A stretch of DNA of 64,000 nt from Methylobacterium soli (GCF_008806385.1 NZ_VZZK01000009.1:124001-188000), one strand, 5' to 3'. Positions 32,715 to 42,341 are shown, counted from the stretch's first letter. Made by a program: numbers and translations. The notes: generated by a model not told the origin, from the sequence alone.

Positions 32715-32814
32715 GGCTGTCCTCCCGGCGGCCAGCCGAGCACGGCCGTCTGACGATCGGGTTGCGGGAAAGCCTCGCATTCGATCGAATGGCGCGAATC
32801 CGGAGGGCTGCGCC

Positions 32815-33108
32815 TCAGGGCTCGTCGAAATCCTCGGCATAGAGGTCGAGGACGTTGTCTGGCGCGCCGGCGCGGTCGAATTTCGCGCTCGCCGCGTCCT
32901 CGATCGGCCGGCGATGGTGCAGGAACAGGGTCATCGGGTCGGGATCGGGGTCCGGGTCGGGATCGGTCCCGGCGAAGCGGGCGCGGAGCACGTCGATGCC
33001 GAGGCGCCCGGCGATGACCTGCTGCCCGTCCGTCATCGGGAAGCGGATATGCTCCGAGGTGGCCTTGTCGATATGCGGGTCGCCGAAAGTGTAGGGTCTC
33101 AGCGGCAT
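32815..33108 (-). CDS. Small hypothetical protein with Asp-Pro repeat
   Basis: 97 residues from ATG 33108 with GGGAGGGGAC upstream. IRFPMTDGQQVIAGRLGIDVL, then a (DP)5 run, then LFLHHRRPIEDAASAKFDR, which recalls DUF1488 proteins, although weakly. The DP run is coded by repeats of GGGTCGGGATCG type, able to slip in replication. Confidence 0.6.
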   Translation of the reverse strand: MPLRPYTFGDPHIDKATSEHIRFPMTDGQQVIAGRLGIDVLRARFAGTDPDPDPDPDPMTLFLHHRRPIEDAASAKFDRAGAPDNVLDLYAEDFDEP

Positions 33109-33478
33109 CGTCCCCTCCCTGTCCGGAGGCCATTGAGGCGGGCGCGTCCCGGGCCGGTCAAGGGATTGCACGAAAGGGGACGCATGCGGACGAGAGGGCC
33201 TGCGCCGACCCGGCCAATGCGGTAGGGTTTCGTTAACCATGCCGGCCTAGTGAGGCGATGCGCACCGCACTTTCACCGTCTCAACACCGGGCGGGGCGCC
33301 ACACGGGCGGGGCGGGCAGGGTTGCCCGCCGCCGCCCGTCTTCCTGTCCGGCTCTGGACTTGGCCCCCGCCCTGCATCGTGCCGCCCCTGATCGCCTGGC
33401 CCCCCGAGGGGGATGCCGCGCCCCGCCGGGCGAAACCCGACCGGGCGATCCGGCGTTGGGGCGCAGAGGGAGGTTCGC
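33109..33478. other. Intergenic, no gene seen
   Basis: GC-rich gap between divergent genes. ORFs here have shadow composition. It must hold promoters for both neighbours. A GAGG ribosome site lies just before 33479. Confidence 0.35.
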
Positions 33479-33895
33479 ATGCCCGCACGAACCCTGGTGC
33501 CCCACCATCCGGTGCCTGAGAGCCCGCTGCCCGGGCCCGGGCGCGCGCCGCCGCGTGTCGCGATGCCGGGCCGTACCGGTCCAGGCGCCCCGCTCCTCGG
33601 CATCCTGCTTCTGGCGGGGTCCTGTCTTTCGGTGGGGGCCTGCCTACTTGTGGGGTCCTGCCTTCTTGCGGGGTCCTGCGGCGCGCGGGCACAGGACGCG
33701 GTGCAGGGCATGGCGCTGACGCGGCCGCCGGTCCCCGCCGCTTCGCCCCAGGCCGACGCGCCGCCGGCCCCGGCCCGGCCGCTTCCCCTGCGGGCGGAGG
33801 CATCGGTGCCGGCCGGGCGCCTGCCGGGCCAGGCGACGGGGCGGATGCGCGAGCGGATCGTGCGCGACATCTGCATCGGCTGCGATGCCCGGTAG
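33479..33895 (+). CDS. Exported/membrane-anchored protein with Cys repeats, ending CIGCDAR
   Basis: 138 residues from ATG 33479. A hydrophobic stretch at ~37-70 is made of near-tandem units (LLLAGSCL, SVGACLL, VGSCLL, AGSCG) and ends ARAQD, a signal-peptidase-like site. A Pro-rich linker follows, then MRERIVRDICIGCDAR. The CIGC end also appears in the protein at 41997. Paired Cys suggest metal or thiol chemistry outside the cytoplasm (inference). Overlaps the start of the VOC gene. Confidence 0.6.
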   Translation: MPARTLVPHHPVPESPLPGPGRAPPRVAMPGRTGPGAPLLGILLLAGSCLSVGACLLVGSCLLAGSCGARAQDAVQGMALTRPPVPAASPQADAPPAPARPLPLRAEASVPAGRLPGQATGRMRERIVRDICIGCDAR

Positions 33896-34352
33896 CGCCG
33901 CGCCGGTGCCGGGGGAGCGCCCGCCGGTGGGGGCCGCCCTGCCGCGCCTGAACGGCGTCCTCGAAACCGTCCTCTACGTGGCGGATCTCGACCGCGCCGA
34001 CGCCTTCTTCGGCGGGATCCTCGGCCTGCCCTGCCTCCATGCCGACAGGCGGATGCGGGGCTACGACGTGGCCGGGCGGGGCGTGCTCCTGCTGTTTCCG
34101 GAGGGCGGCTCGCTGCAGCCGATCGAGACCCCGGGCGGCACCATCCCGCCCCATGACGGGCGGGGGCCGGCCCATGTCGCCTTCGCGATCGAGGCCGGCG
34201 CGCTGGGAGATTGGGAGCGCCATCTCGGCCAGGCGGGGATCGCCATCGAGGGCCGGACGCGCTGGCCCCGCGGCGGGACCAGCCTCTACCTTCGCGATCC
34301 CGACGGGCACCTGATCGAGCTGGCGACGCCCGGCCTCTGGAAGGGCTACTGA
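33885..34352 (+). CDS. VOC-superfamily (glyoxalase-like) protein
   Basis: 155 residues. Two beta-alpha-beta-beta-beta modules: LETVLYVADLDRADAFFGGI with GLPCLHADRRMRGYDVAGRG, and GPAHVAFAIEAGALGDWERH with SLYLRDPDGHLIELATPG. His of GPAHVAF and Glu of HLIELATPG are the usual metal ligands. Members include glyoxalases, dioxygenases and resistance proteins. Substrate unknown. Overlaps the previous gene by 11 bases. Confidence 0.88.
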   Translation: MPGSAAPVPGERPPVGAALPRLNGVLETVLYVADLDRADAFFGGILGLPCLHADRRMRGYDVAGRGVLLLFPEGGSLQPIETPGGTIPPHDGRGPAHVAFAIEAGALGDWERHLGQAGIAIEGRTRWPRGGTSLYLRDPDGHLIELATPGLWKGY

Positions 34353-34502
34353 GCATCCGGGCTGGCGTCATGCGCGGCAAGAATTCAGGCGAGGATTCAG
34401 GCAAGACTTCAGGCGAGAATCGAGGATCGCCCGCGCGGCGCGGGCAGGAGGGCTCAGCCGATGATGCGCCGGAGATCGCGGCCCCCGATGCGACGGGGGA
34501 TC

Positions 34503-34907
34503 ATGAGGCTCAGCAAGATGATGGGGCTCGCCGCCCTCGCGGCCGCGGGGGCGGCCGGCTCTCCGGCCGCGCGGGCGGAGGGAAGGGAGGAGCCCGAGAA
34601 GGCCCTCTCCCGCGCGGCCGAGCCCGAGGAGGCCACGATCCGCCGCGTCGTGTTCCTCTGCCCGCGCGGCACGCTCCTGACGGTCGAGTTCCTGAACACG
34701 GAGCCCGGCAGGCCCGCCATCGTGCATCCGCCGGCGGGGCCCGCGATCACCCTGGCCCCGCAGCCCAGCGGATCCGGCTTCCGCTACGGCGACGAGACCC
34801 GGGAGCTGCGCGGCAAGGGCCGCGAGGTGACGTGGAGCGATGCCGGCGCGCCCCCCATCGTCTGCACCGAGCGGGTCGCCCCGCCGGGCGGCACCGAGCC
34901 GAACTGA
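34503..34907 (+). CDS. MliC-like lysozyme inhibitor family protein
   Basis: 134 residues from ATG 34503 (MRLSKMMGLAALAAAGAAG is a signal peptide, cleavage near ARA-EG). The mature part has FLCPRGTLLTVEFLN, ALxLAPQPSGSGFRYGD and GKGREVTWSDAGAPPIVC: the paired Cys and the SGxxY segment of the C-type lysozyme inhibitor fold. It is periplasmic or a surface protein that blocks lysozymes in known members. An in-frame upstream extension to 34461 is less likely. Confidence 0.75.
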   Translation: MRLSKMMGLAALAAAGAAGSPAARAEGREEPEKALSRAAEPEEATIRRVVFLCPRGTLLTVEFLNTEPGRPAIVHPPAGPAITLAPQPSGSGFRYGDETRELRGKGREVTWSDAGAPPIVCTERVAPPGGTEPN

Positions 34908-34936
34908 GCTGCGCCGGGGGAAAAAGGCCCGGCCCT

Positions 34937-36106
34937 TCAGCCGGCCGTCTCGCGGGCGAGATCCAGAAGGGTCTCGTCCCGTCCGGGCCCGGCGATCAGC
35001 GACAGGCCGAGCGGGCAGCCGTCGAGCTGCCCGAGGGGGAGCGAGATCTGCGGCAGGCCGGCATGGCCGGCCGGGCAGAGGAGCTCCAGCGCCCTGGCCC
35101 GGAACTCGTCGAGATCCGCCTCCGGCGTGGCGAGGCGCGGGGCGATGCCGGGCGCGCTCGGCAGGGCCAGGATCGTGTCGGCGCCGAGGCGCGCCCGCAG
35201 ATCCGCCGCAACAATCCGGCGCAGGCTCACCGCTGCCGCGACCGCGTCGGCGTCGAGCTGGCGCGCGGCCTCGAAGCGCTCGCGCACGCCCGGTCCGAAC
35301 CGGGGCTGCACCCGCGTGACCCAGGCCCCATGGGCCGCCCAGGCCTCGCTCGACTGGATCAGCCGGAACGCGTTGCGCCAGTCCTCCGCCGCCTCCCCCA
35401 CCAGAGTGATGGTCTCCACCGTGGCGAAGCGCGCGCGCAGGCCTTCGAGAGCCCCGTGGAGGGCTTCCGTCACGGCGCGGCCGGCCCGCTCGAACAGGTC
35501 GCCGGCGATCAGCAGGCGGCGGGGCCGGGGCTGCGGCGGGGTCTCGCCCAGCAGCACGCGGCCGACCCGGGCGAGCATCTCGGGGTCGCGGGCGAACCAG
35601 CCCGCCGTGTCGTAGCTCGGCGCCAGCGGCACGGCGCCGAGAAGCGGGATGCGGCCGTGGCTCGGGCGCAGGCCGTAGAGGCCGCAATAGGAGGCCGGCA
35701 GCCGCACCGAGCCGCCGGTATCGGTCCCGATCGCGAAATCCACGAGGCCGGCCGCCGTGGCGGCGGCGGAGCCGGAGGACGAGCCGCCCGGAATGCGGCC
35801 CGGCGCCGCGACGTTGCGCGGCGTGCCGTAATGGGCGTTCTCGCCGTTGAGGCTCCAGGCCATCTCATCGGTCTGGGTCTTGCCGACGAGGCGCGCGCCC
35901 GCCGCCAGCAGGGTCTCGGCCAGGGGCGCCGACATGTCGGGAACCGGATGGGTCGCGAGCCAGTCGGGATTGCCCGCCCCCGTGGGGGTGCCGGCGAGAT
36001 CGAACAGGTCCTTGAGGCCGAAGCTCAGGCCGACGAGGGGGCCGGTCTCGCGATCCTGGCGCTCGACGAGCCCGTGCGGGCAGAAGGCTCCGACCGTGTC
36101 GATCAT
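34937..36106 (-). CDS. Amidase-signature-family hydrolase
   Basis: 389 residues from ATG 36106 (MIDTVGAFCPHGLVERQD). Ser-Ser-Lys catalytic set: Lys in SFGLKDLFD (~31-36) and PGGSSSGSAAATAAGLVDFA, with GTDTGGSVRLPASYCGLYGL. Shorter than the usual 450-500 residues but complete. Hydrolyses an amide to acid plus ammonia. Substrate unknown. Could serve nitrogen acquisition. Convergent with the MliC-like gene. Confidence 0.9.
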   Translation of the reverse strand: MIDTVGAFCPHGLVERQDRETGPLVGLSFGLKDLFDLAGTPTGAGNPDWLATHPVPDMSAPLAETLLAAGARLVGKTQTDEMAWSLNGENAHYGTPRNVAAPGRIPGGSSSGSAAATAAGLVDFAIGTDTGGSVRLPASYCGLYGLRPSHGRIPLLGAVPLAPSYDTAGWFARDPEMLARVGRVLLGETPPQPRPRRLLIAGDLFERAGRAVTEALHGALEGLRARFATVETITLVGEAAEDWRNAFRLIQSSEAWAAHGAWVTRVQPRFGPGVRERFEAARQLDADAVAAAVSLRRIVAADLRARLGADTILALPSAPGIAPRLATPEADLDEFRARALELLCPAGHAGLPQISLPLGQLDGCPLGLSLIAGPGRDETLLDLARETAG

Positions 36107-36248
36107 CCCGATGTCCTCATCCGCCGCGGCGCGCGGCCCGGCGGTGGCTTCTATCGGATGCGCGGGCGCCGCCGTCAAAGGCGGCCAGCGGATCATGGGA
36201 CGTCGCGGGATAGCCCCGCGCACTGCAGGCTGCGGGGAAGAGAGGCCG

Positions 36249-36282
36249 AAAAAATGCCCCGCGGGCCGCAGGCCCGCGAGGC
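36249..36282 (-). terminator. Rho-independent terminator of the porin gene
   Basis: On the minus strand a GCCTCGCGGGCC/GGCCCGCGGGGC stem with a short TGC loop is followed by ATTTTTT. Lies 34 bases after the porin stop. Confidence 0.8.
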
Positions 36283-36315
36283 AGGAAGCCGGCCCGGGGC
36301 CGGATTCTCGACGGC

Positions 36316-37176
36316 TCAGTAGCTGCCGAACTTATAGTTGATGCCAGCGCGGGCAATGCTGCCCTCGGTCGTGAAGCGCGAGGTGTAGGAGCCGTTGACC
36401 GCGGCGTTGCCGGTGAAGTTCACCAGGACGTTGCGGCTGCCGAGATCGTAGCGCAGGTACTCGGCCTTGAGCGTGACCGCGTTCGCCTTGAAGAAGTTCA
36501 GGACATTGTCCGTCGGGATCGCGAACTCGATGCCGCCGCCATAGGCGAAGCCGGTCTCGAAATCGCTGTAGCGGCCCGCATAGGCGAGGGGGCGCGCGGC
36601 GGCGTTGCCGAAGAACTGCGCGTCGTAGCTGACATTGCCGTAGGCGAGACCGCCGGTGCCGTAGACCAGGACGCGGTCGAAGGCGTAGCCGATGCGGCCC
36701 CGAACTGTGCCGAGGAAGTCGAGGCTCTGGCGGAAGGTCGACGGATCGTTGAGGGTGCTGAGGAAGCTGCGGCTGCGGTCGAGATCGGTGTACTGGATGT
36801 CGGTCTCGATGCCGACCACGACGCCGCTGCCGGGCGTGAACTGGTAGTTGAAGCCGAAGCCGCCGCCGGCGGTGAAGCCGTCCTGCTCGGAGCGGAACGT
36901 GCCGGGCCGGCGGTTCGCCAGCACGTTGCCGACCGTGCTCGTGTTGAAGGGGGCGACCACCGGAGCGGCACCCGGACCGTTATTGCCGATGGTGCGGATG
37001 GCGCGGTTGTCGCTGAAGGCGTAGCCCGCGTTGATGCCGGCGTAGAAGCCCGACCAGGTGAAGACCGGAACCGGCGTGAACACCGGCGGCGCGGCGCGGC
37101 GGGGCAGGTCGGCGGCTTGGGCGGCACCCGCCAGCAGGGCGGCGGTGCTGCCGGCGAGGATCAACGACTTGAACAT
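36316..37176 (-). CDS. Omp25/31-like outer membrane beta-barrel protein
   Basis: 286 residues. Signal peptide FKSLILAGSTAALLAGAAQA, then DLPRRAAPP, the usual mature start of these proteins. WSGFYAGINAGYAFSD opens an eight-stranded barrel, and GINYKFGSY closes it. Such proteins are abundant outer membrane components in Rhizobiales, giving structure or small-solute permeation. Own terminator downstream. AT-rich promoter region 37285-37400 upstream. Confidence 0.9.
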   Translation of the reverse strand: MFKSLILAGSTAALLAGAAQAADLPRRAAPPVFTPVPVFTWSGFYAGINAGYAFSDNRAIRTIGNNGPGAAPVVAPFNTSTVGNVLANRRPGTFRSEQDGFTAGGGFGFNYQFTPGSGVVVGIETDIQYTDLDRSRSFLSTLNDPSTFRQSLDFLGTVRGRIGYAFDRVLVYGTGGLAYGNVSYDAQFFGNAAARPLAYAGRYSDFETGFAYGGGIEFAIPTDNVLNFFKANAVTLKAEYLRYDLGSRNVLVNFTGNAAVNGSYTSRFTTEGSIARAGINYKFGSY

Positions 37177-37408
37177 GGAGGGGCTTCGACCTTCGAGAGC
37201 TGCGGAATGCCGGCACCCTGATCGAGACGACCGATAGATTCCAGCACCGGAAGGTCACAGACGCCCTGGAAGCATCGGAAAGACAGTTTTTCCGGCGCTT
37301 TCAGTCAGGATATGGCTCGATTGTGGCCATAATAACACAAAATGTTCTGTCGTTCTTCGCGTAATAAAGTTTTCGTGATGGATGGATTAGAATAAAAACC
37401 GAGCCGTA
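37177..37408. other. AT-rich promoter region of the porin gene
   Basis: No gene. 37300-37395 is strongly AT-rich for this genome and lies upstream of the porin start. The kinase gene upstream ends at 37409. Confidence 0.4.
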
Positions 37409-39841
37409 TCAGGTGCTGGCGATCAGCTCACGGATGCGGGCGGCGAGCGCCTCCATGGCGAAGGGCTTGGTCAGCACCTGCATGCCCGGCTCCAGATGGC
37501 CGTTGCCGATCGCCGCGTTCTCGGCGTAGCCGGTGATGAACAGGATCTTGAGGTTCGGCCGCACGGCCCGGCCCGCATCCGCCACCTGCCGCCCGTTCAT
37601 GCCGCCCGGAAGCCCGACATCGGTCACCAGCAGGTCGATGCGCACGTCCGATTGCAGCACGCTCAGCCCCGCGGGCCCGTCCGCCGCCTCGATCGCCGTG
37701 TAGCCGAGATCCTCCAGAACCTCCGTCACCAGCATGCGCACGGAGGGCTCGTCATCGACGATCAGCACCGTCTCCCCCTGCTCGGCCCGCGGCGCGCCCG
37801 CGAGATCGGCGAGCCCGTCGGCCTCCTGCGTCGCCCCGTGATGGCGGGGCAGTTCGAGGCACATCGTCGTGCCCTCGCCCGGTTCCGAGGCGATCCGCAC
37901 CTGCCCGCCCGACTGGCGCACGAAGCCGTAGATCATCGAGAGCCCGAGGCCGGTGCCCTGGCCGAGCGGCTTGGTGGTGAAGAACGGGTCGAAGGCGCGC
38001 GCGATGATGTCGGACGTCATGCCGGTTCCGGTGTCGGTCACGCAGAGGGAGACATACGGGCCCGGATGCAGGTCACGGTCGCGGGCGGCGCGCGCGTCGA
38101 GGCAGGAATTGGCGGTCTCGATGGTGATGCGGCCCCCGTCCGGCATGGCATCGCGGGCGTTGATGCAGAGGTTCAGCAGCGCATTCTCGAGCTGAGGCGG
38201 ATCGACCAGGACCGGCCACAGGCCGGCGGCGGCCACCACCTCGATCTCGATCGCGGGCCCGACGGTGCGGCGGATCAGCTCCGTCATGCCGGAGACGAGC
38301 CGGTTCACGTCCGTGGGCTTCGGGTCGAGCGTCTGGCGGCGCGAGAAGGCGAGCAGGCGGTGCGTCAGGGCGGCCGCCCGCTTCGAGGCGCCCTGGGCGG
38401 CGTTGATGTAGCGGTCGAGCTCGGTCAGGCGCCCCTGCGCCATGCGGGTCTGCAGGAGTTCGAGGCTTCCCGAGATGCCGGTGAGCAGGTTGTTGAAGTC
38501 GTGCGCGATGCCGCCCGTGAGCTGGCCCACCGCCTCCATCTTCTGGGCCTGGCGCAACTGCTCCTCGGCCCTGTGCTGGTCGGTGAGGTCGCGGCCGACG
38601 ATGTAGAACAACGCCGTGTCGGGCTCGGGCACGGCCGTCCACATGATGGTCCGATCCTGGCCGTCCCGGGCGCGGACGCGGTCGACGAAGCCCGAGACCG
38701 TCTCCCCGCGCGCCAGGCGTGCCACCACCGCGGCGGTCTCGCCATGGTCGGCCGGGTCGACGATATCCAGGAAGGGGCGCGCCAGCAGCTCGGCCTCGCT
38801 CCAGCCGAGCATCTGGGTCCAGGCCGGGTTGACGGCCTTCAGGAACCCGTCGAGGCCGGCCGTGCCGATCAGGTCGTTGGAGGTCTCCCACAGGCGGTTG
38901 CGCTCGCGCGTGCGCGCCTGGACCTCCCGCTCCAGCGACTCGGCCCGGGCGGAGAGGAGCTCCTCGACGCGCTTGCGGTCGGTGATGTCCTGCACGAACA
39001 CGTGGAAGCCGTCGACGCTCCCATCCGCCGCGCGCCGCGGCAGGTAGCGGATCTCGGCGTCGCGGGAGCCGCCGTCGCGGCGCGGCCAGGGCAGCTCGAA
39101 CCGGACTTCCTCGCCCGCCAGGGCCCGCTCGATCGCGGCGCGGCGCGCGGCATAGCCCTTCGGATCGAGGAGGTCGCGCACGTCCCGTCCGACCACCTGA
39201 TCAGGGGAGCGATCGAACCAGTCCCGGTAGGCGGCATTGGCGAAGCGGTAGATCAGGTCGCGGTCGATGAAGGCGATGAGGACCGGCAGAGCGTCGGTCA
39301 CGAGGCGCAGCTCTCGCTCGTTGGCCGCCGCGCGCAGCTCGGCCGAGCGGCGGGCGGAGATGTCGTTGAACAGGATCGCGACGCGGCGCTGCTCCAGCCG
39401 GCCGATCCGGAAGGCGTGCACGTCGAACCAGCGCTGCTCCAGCGCCGATGCGAGGCTCTCGAACCGGACCGGCGCGCCGGTGAGGGCGACGCGGCCATAG
39501 GTGTCGAACCAGTGCTGCTCGTGATCGGGCGCGAGGTCGCGCATCCACCGGCCGACCGCGTCCCCGAGGCCGGTCTGCCGCGCGAAGGCGGGATTGGCCG
39601 CGAGGAAGCGATAATCGACCGGCTGGCCGCCCGCGAACGTCACCTCGACGATGCAGAAGCCGGCATCGAGGGTGTCGAACAGGGCGCGGTCGTGCTCGCC
39701 GGCCAGGCCGTCGCCCGGTTCGACGGCCGCCACGCCGGTCTCCGGGCCGGAGGTCCGCGCCAGGCGCGCGCGCAGATCCGCCACCTCCGCCTCGAGGGCG
39801 GCGGCGCGGCGGCGCAAGGCGGCGATCTCGGCCGGCCTCAT
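37409..39841 (-). CDS. Hybrid sensor histidine kinase with PAS domains and receiver
   Basis: 810 residues from ATG 39841 ([20 protein letters not shown] coiled coil); the frame extends to 39928. Three PAS/PAC regions (~50-165, ~185-300, ~325-430), HisKA with [14 protein letters not shown] (phosphorylated His), HATPase with [18 protein letters not shown] and [14 protein letters not shown], and a C-terminal receiver with [22 protein letters not shown] (phosphorylated Asp) and LTKPF. No membrane span, so cytoplasmic. Signal unknown. Partner output probably reaches other receivers. Confidence 0.93.
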   Translation of the reverse strand: MRPAEIAALRRRAAALEAEVADLRARLARTSGPETGVAAVEPGDGLAGEHDRALFDTLDAGFCIVEVTFAGGQPVDYRFLAANPAFARQTGLGDAVGRWMRDLAPDHEQHWFDTYGRVALTGAPVRFESLASALEQRWFDVHAFRIGRLEQRRVAILFNDISARRSAELRAAANERELRLVTDALPVLIAFIDRDLIYRFANAAYRDWFDRSPDQVVGRDVRDLLDPKGYAARRAAIERALAGEEVRFELPWPRRDGGSRDAEIRYLPRRAADGSVDGFHVFVQDITDRKRVEELLSARAESLEREVQARTRERNRLWETSNDLIGTAGLDGFLKAVNPAWTQMLGWSEAELLARPFLDIVDPADHGETAAVVARLARGETVSGFVDRVRARDGQDRTIMWTAVPEPDTALFYIVGRDLTDQHRAEEQLRQAQKMEAVGQLTGGIAHDFNNLLTGISGSLELLQTRMAQGRLTELDRYINAAQGASKRAAALTHRLLAFSRRQTLDPKPTDVNRLVSGMTELIRRTVGPAIEIEVVAAAGLWPVLVDPPQLENALLNLCINARDAMPDGGRITIETANSCLDARAARDRDLHPGPYVSLCVTDTGTGMTSDIIARAFDPFFTTKPLGQGTGLGLSMIYGFVRQSGGQVRIASEPGEGTTMCLELPRHHGATQEADGLADLAGAPRAEQGETVLIVDDEPSVRMLVTEVLEDLGYTAIEAADGPAGLSVLQSDVRIDLLVTDVGLPGGMNGRQVADAGRAVRPNLKILFITGYAENAAIGNGHLEPGMQVLTKPFAMEALAARIRELIAST

Positions 39842-40226
39842 CGCGGGTCCGCGCCCCGCCGGGTGGAGCGGATTGCCGCCCGAAGCCGGGCCGTGATCGA
39901 ACGTCCTCTCATGCTGCCCGTCTCGCATGCCGGGCGCGAGCGTGCCAGTTCCCCGAACGGGCGGAACGGCCGGGTCCCGGGCGGCGGGGACTGCCCGCCG
40001 GCCGCAGGTCGCCCGCGCGGATCGTCCGTCCCGAGGGCAACCGCGACCGTTCCGGCCCGGAGGCAGGACCGGGCCGGTGCGCTCCTGTTCTGATGAAAGC
40101 GCAATAACCTCCCGATCTGATCATCGCTCCCGACAGGTTAGCCACGCGTCTTGGCCAGCTGCCCTTGATTTCACGAATTGCGGAATGATCTATGGCCGCG
40201 AGGGGTTCAACAACTGGATTGTACAA
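39842..40226. other. Intergenic, no gene seen
   Basis: Region between the divergent kinase and MucR genes. Frames here are shadow-like. An AT-richer part at 40090-40210 likely holds the MucR promoter. Confidence 0.35.
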
Positions 40227-40688
40227 GTGTCAGAAGAAACACAGGGCATCGCGCCCGAATTCGTCACGCTCGCGACCGATATCGTCTGCGCCTACGTGTC
40301 GAACAACTCCGTGCCGGTCGCGGACTTGCCCGCCTTGCTCGGGAGCGTGCATGCCGCGCTGAACGGCCTGGCGAGCGGAGCCGTGGCGGCGGCGCCCGCC
40401 GAGACGGTCGAGAAGCCGAGCCCGGCCCAGATCCGCAGGTCGATCACCCCGGATGCGCTGATCAGCTTCCTCGACGGCAAGTCCTACAAGACCCTCAAGC
40501 GCCACCTCGCGGCCCATGGTCTCGATCCGCACGCGTATCGCCAGCGCTACGGCCTGCCGACGGATTATCCCCTGGTCGCGCCGAGCTACGCGGCGCAGCG
40601 CTCCGAACTCGCCCGGGCGATCGGCCTCGGCCGGCCCGGCGCGCAGGCGGAGGCGCCGGAGCGGCGGAGCCGCCGCAACGCCGCCTGA
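40227..40688 (+). CDS. MucR/Ros-family transcriptional regulator (chromosomal)
   Basis: 153 residues from GTG 40227 (MSEETQGIAPEFVTLATDIV, the usual N-terminus of these proteins); ATG 40185 is an alternative. VCAYVSNNSVPVADLPALLG is the oligomerisation part. SITPDALISFLDGKSYKTLK with RHLAAHGLDP is the DNA-binding part. As in the phage copy at 12010, the usual Cys of the zinc finger is replaced. MucR proteins silence AT-rich horizontally acquired genes, cell-surface and motility functions. Confidence 0.88.
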   Translation: MSEETQGIAPEFVTLATDIVCAYVSNNSVPVADLPALLGSVHAALNGLASGAVAAAPAETVEKPSPAQIRRSITPDALISFLDGKSYKTLKRHLAAHGLDPHAYRQRYGLPTDYPLVAPSYAAQRSELARAIGLGRPGAQAEAPERRSRRNAA

Positions 40689-40790
40689 CCCGGATCAGGC
40701 GCAGGCGCGGGGCGATCCCGGCTGGCCACACAGGGCGAGAAGCCTATGTCCCGGATGCAGCCCGGATCGGACTGCGTCCGGGAGGTTCCC

Positions 40791-41225
40791 ATGATCCACG
40801 CATTTCGTTCGGGTTTCGCCGCGCTCGCCCTCGCGGCGTCGCTCACCGCGGCCGGCGCGGCCGGCGAGACGACGACCTTCCGGGCGACGCTGAGCGGCGC
40901 GTCCGAGGTCCCGGCGAACACCGCCCCGGGCACCGGGACGGTCACGGCAACCTACGATCCGGCGAGCAAGACCTTGTCGTGGCAGGGCCAGTATAGCGGC
41001 CTCACCGGCCCGGTCACGGCCGCGCATTTCCATGGGCCCGCGGAAGCCGGCAAGAATGCGGGCGTGCTGATCCCCGCGACCGTGACGGCGAGCCCCTTCA
41101 GCGGCTCGGCGACCCTCGACGAGGCCAAGGCGGCGGATCTGACGGCCGGCAAGCTCTACTTCAACATCCATACGGGCGAGAACCCGAAGGGCGAGATCCG
41201 CGGTCAGGTCGAGAAGGCTCCCTGA
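40791..41225 (+). CDS. CHRD-domain exported protein
   Basis: 144 residues from ATG 40791. Signal peptide SGFAALALAASLTAAGAA-GE. CHRD domain: TFRATLSGASEVPANTAPGT, AAHFHGPAEAGKNAGV and LYFNIHTGENPKGEIRGQV. The His/Glu pattern HxHGP and HTxxNPxGEIRGQ is diagnostic. Probable periplasmic metal- or ligand-binding protein. Role unknown. Confidence 0.9.
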   Translation: MIHAFRSGFAALALAASLTAAGAAGETTTFRATLSGASEVPANTAPGTGTVTATYDPASKTLSWQGQYSGLTGPVTAAHFHGPAEAGKNAGVLIPATVTASPFSGSATLDEAKAADLTAGKLYFNIHTGENPKGEIRGQVEKAP

Positions 41226-41249
41226 TCGACCCGGCCGGGGCCGGCGCCG

Positions 41250-41432
41250 TCACCCCAGGGCGAGGGGCAGGTCCGGCGCGTGATCGCGGGGGGCGCCGTC
41301 GTAGCCCTCCATCCAGGAGGTGCGCTCCTCGCTGTCGCGCGGGTAGGGGCAGGCATCCTTCGGCCGGCCGTGGATGCGGGCCTGGGCGCCCTGCGCGATC
41401 GGGTCGGATGGGTTGTGGCGAGACTCGGCCAT
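41250..41432 (-). CDS. Rmf/CrpP-like small protein
   Basis: 60 residues. DPIAQGAQARIHGRPKDACP with YPRDSEERTSWMEGYDGA fits the Rmf/CrpP fold pattern (G-x-x-A-x-x-x-G ... CPY ... R-x-x-W-x-x-G). Rmf inactivates ribosomes in stationary phase; CrpP proteins were linked to quinolone tolerance. Which applies here is open. Often present as several paralogues in Methylobacterium. Confidence 0.72.
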   Translation of the reverse strand: MAESRHNPSDPIAQGAQARIHGRPKDACPYPRDSEERTSWMEGYDGAPRDHAPDLPLALG

Positions 41433-41527
41433 GGGGTGGCTCCGGCATCGGTTGTCTCTGGGACAACCGGCCGGAGGCCCGACCGATCCCGAGGCGCCGG
41501 CGCGGCCGTTCGGCGTCGCGGGCGCGA

Positions 41528-41803
41528 TCAGGCCTTCTCGGGCCGAGCCAGGATGATGGCGGTGGTGACGGTCGCGCGCTTGGTGCGGAACGAGGCGAGC
41601 GAACTGTCCGCGACGGCGCGGGCGATCGGGTAGGCCTGAACCGCCGCCGCGATGTCGAGGACGAAGCCGAAGGCGAGCGTGTAGAGGCGCAGGCCCGGCG
41701 TGGCGAGGTAGGTCTCGGCGAGGCGCACGATCGCCTCGGGCTTCACGGCTCCGCGCTCGAGGAGCTCGAGCACGGTCGGATTCTGGGAGCGCGCTGCGGA
41801 CAT
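41528..41803 (-). CDS. Small hypothetical protein
   Basis: 91 residues. NPTVLELLERGAVKPEAIVR, then a hydrophobic stretch LYTLAFGFVLDIAAAVQAYP. Coding-like on the minus strand. No family recognised. Confidence 0.6.
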   Translation of the reverse strand: MSAARSQNPTVLELLERGAVKPEAIVRLAETYLATPGLRLYTLAFGFVLDIAAAVQAYPIARAVADSSLASFRTKRATVTTAIILARPEKA

Positions 41804-41996
41804 GATGATCGGGCTCGTGAGGTCAGCCGCCCCGGGAGCGCGGCCTCGGCGATGCCCCAGCCATGTCGGGGAATGGTTAACGCGGCGTTAACCACGCCGG
41901 AGCGTACGGCACCGTCCGGGCCAGGCGGGCGCTCCGGAACTCCGCCGAGGCCTCGCACGTCGTCTCGCAGGATCGACACGAGCCCGGAGAACCGCC

Positions 41997-42341
41997 ATGC
42001 GCGCATCAATCCTGTCCTGCCTCCCCATCCTGGTCGGCATGAGCGCGCCGGCCCTGGCCCAGGGCCTTCCCAGCGCGAACCTCAACAGCATCAACGATTC
42101 CCTGGCCGCGATGGGGCAGGCCAACGCCGTCCGGCAGCAGCAGATCACGAATGTCGACACCCTGCGGATGGACGCGCAGCGCAACGTGCTGTTCCAGCCC
42201 CAGGACGGCGCCGCCGCCCCGGTCATCCTGCGGAACGGGCGCGGCTTCGGCCCGGCGGGGCCGCGCCACAACGGGGGCGTTCGGGCCGGCCGCACCGGGA
42301 TCGACCCGGGATTGGACCGGGGCATCTGCATCGGATGCTGA
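41997..42341 (+). CDS. Small exported protein ending CIGC
   Basis: 114 residues. Signal peptide ILSCLPILVGMSAPALA-QG. Mature part SLAAMGQANAVRQQQITNVD, then GRTGIDPGLDRGICIGC at the very end. The same C-terminal CIGC occurs in the protein at 33479. No named family. Cys pair could anchor, bind metal or be oxidised in the periplasm. Confidence 0.65.
   Translation: MRASILSCLPILVGMSAPALAQGLPSANLNSINDSLAAMGQANAVRQQQITNVDTLRMDAQRNVLFQPQDGAAAPVILRNGRGFGPAGPRHNGGVRAGRTGIDPGLDRGICIGC

Noticed and set aside
34211..36322. 703-codon plus-strand frame across VOC, MliC and amidase genes
   Set aside because: Crosses three real genes in other frames; extremely Arg/Gly-rich.
37496..40093. 865-codon plus-strand open frame opposite the histidine kinase
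   Set aside because: Antisense of a clear kinase with all catalytic motifs; Arg/His/Gly-rich shadow composition and no domain pattern.
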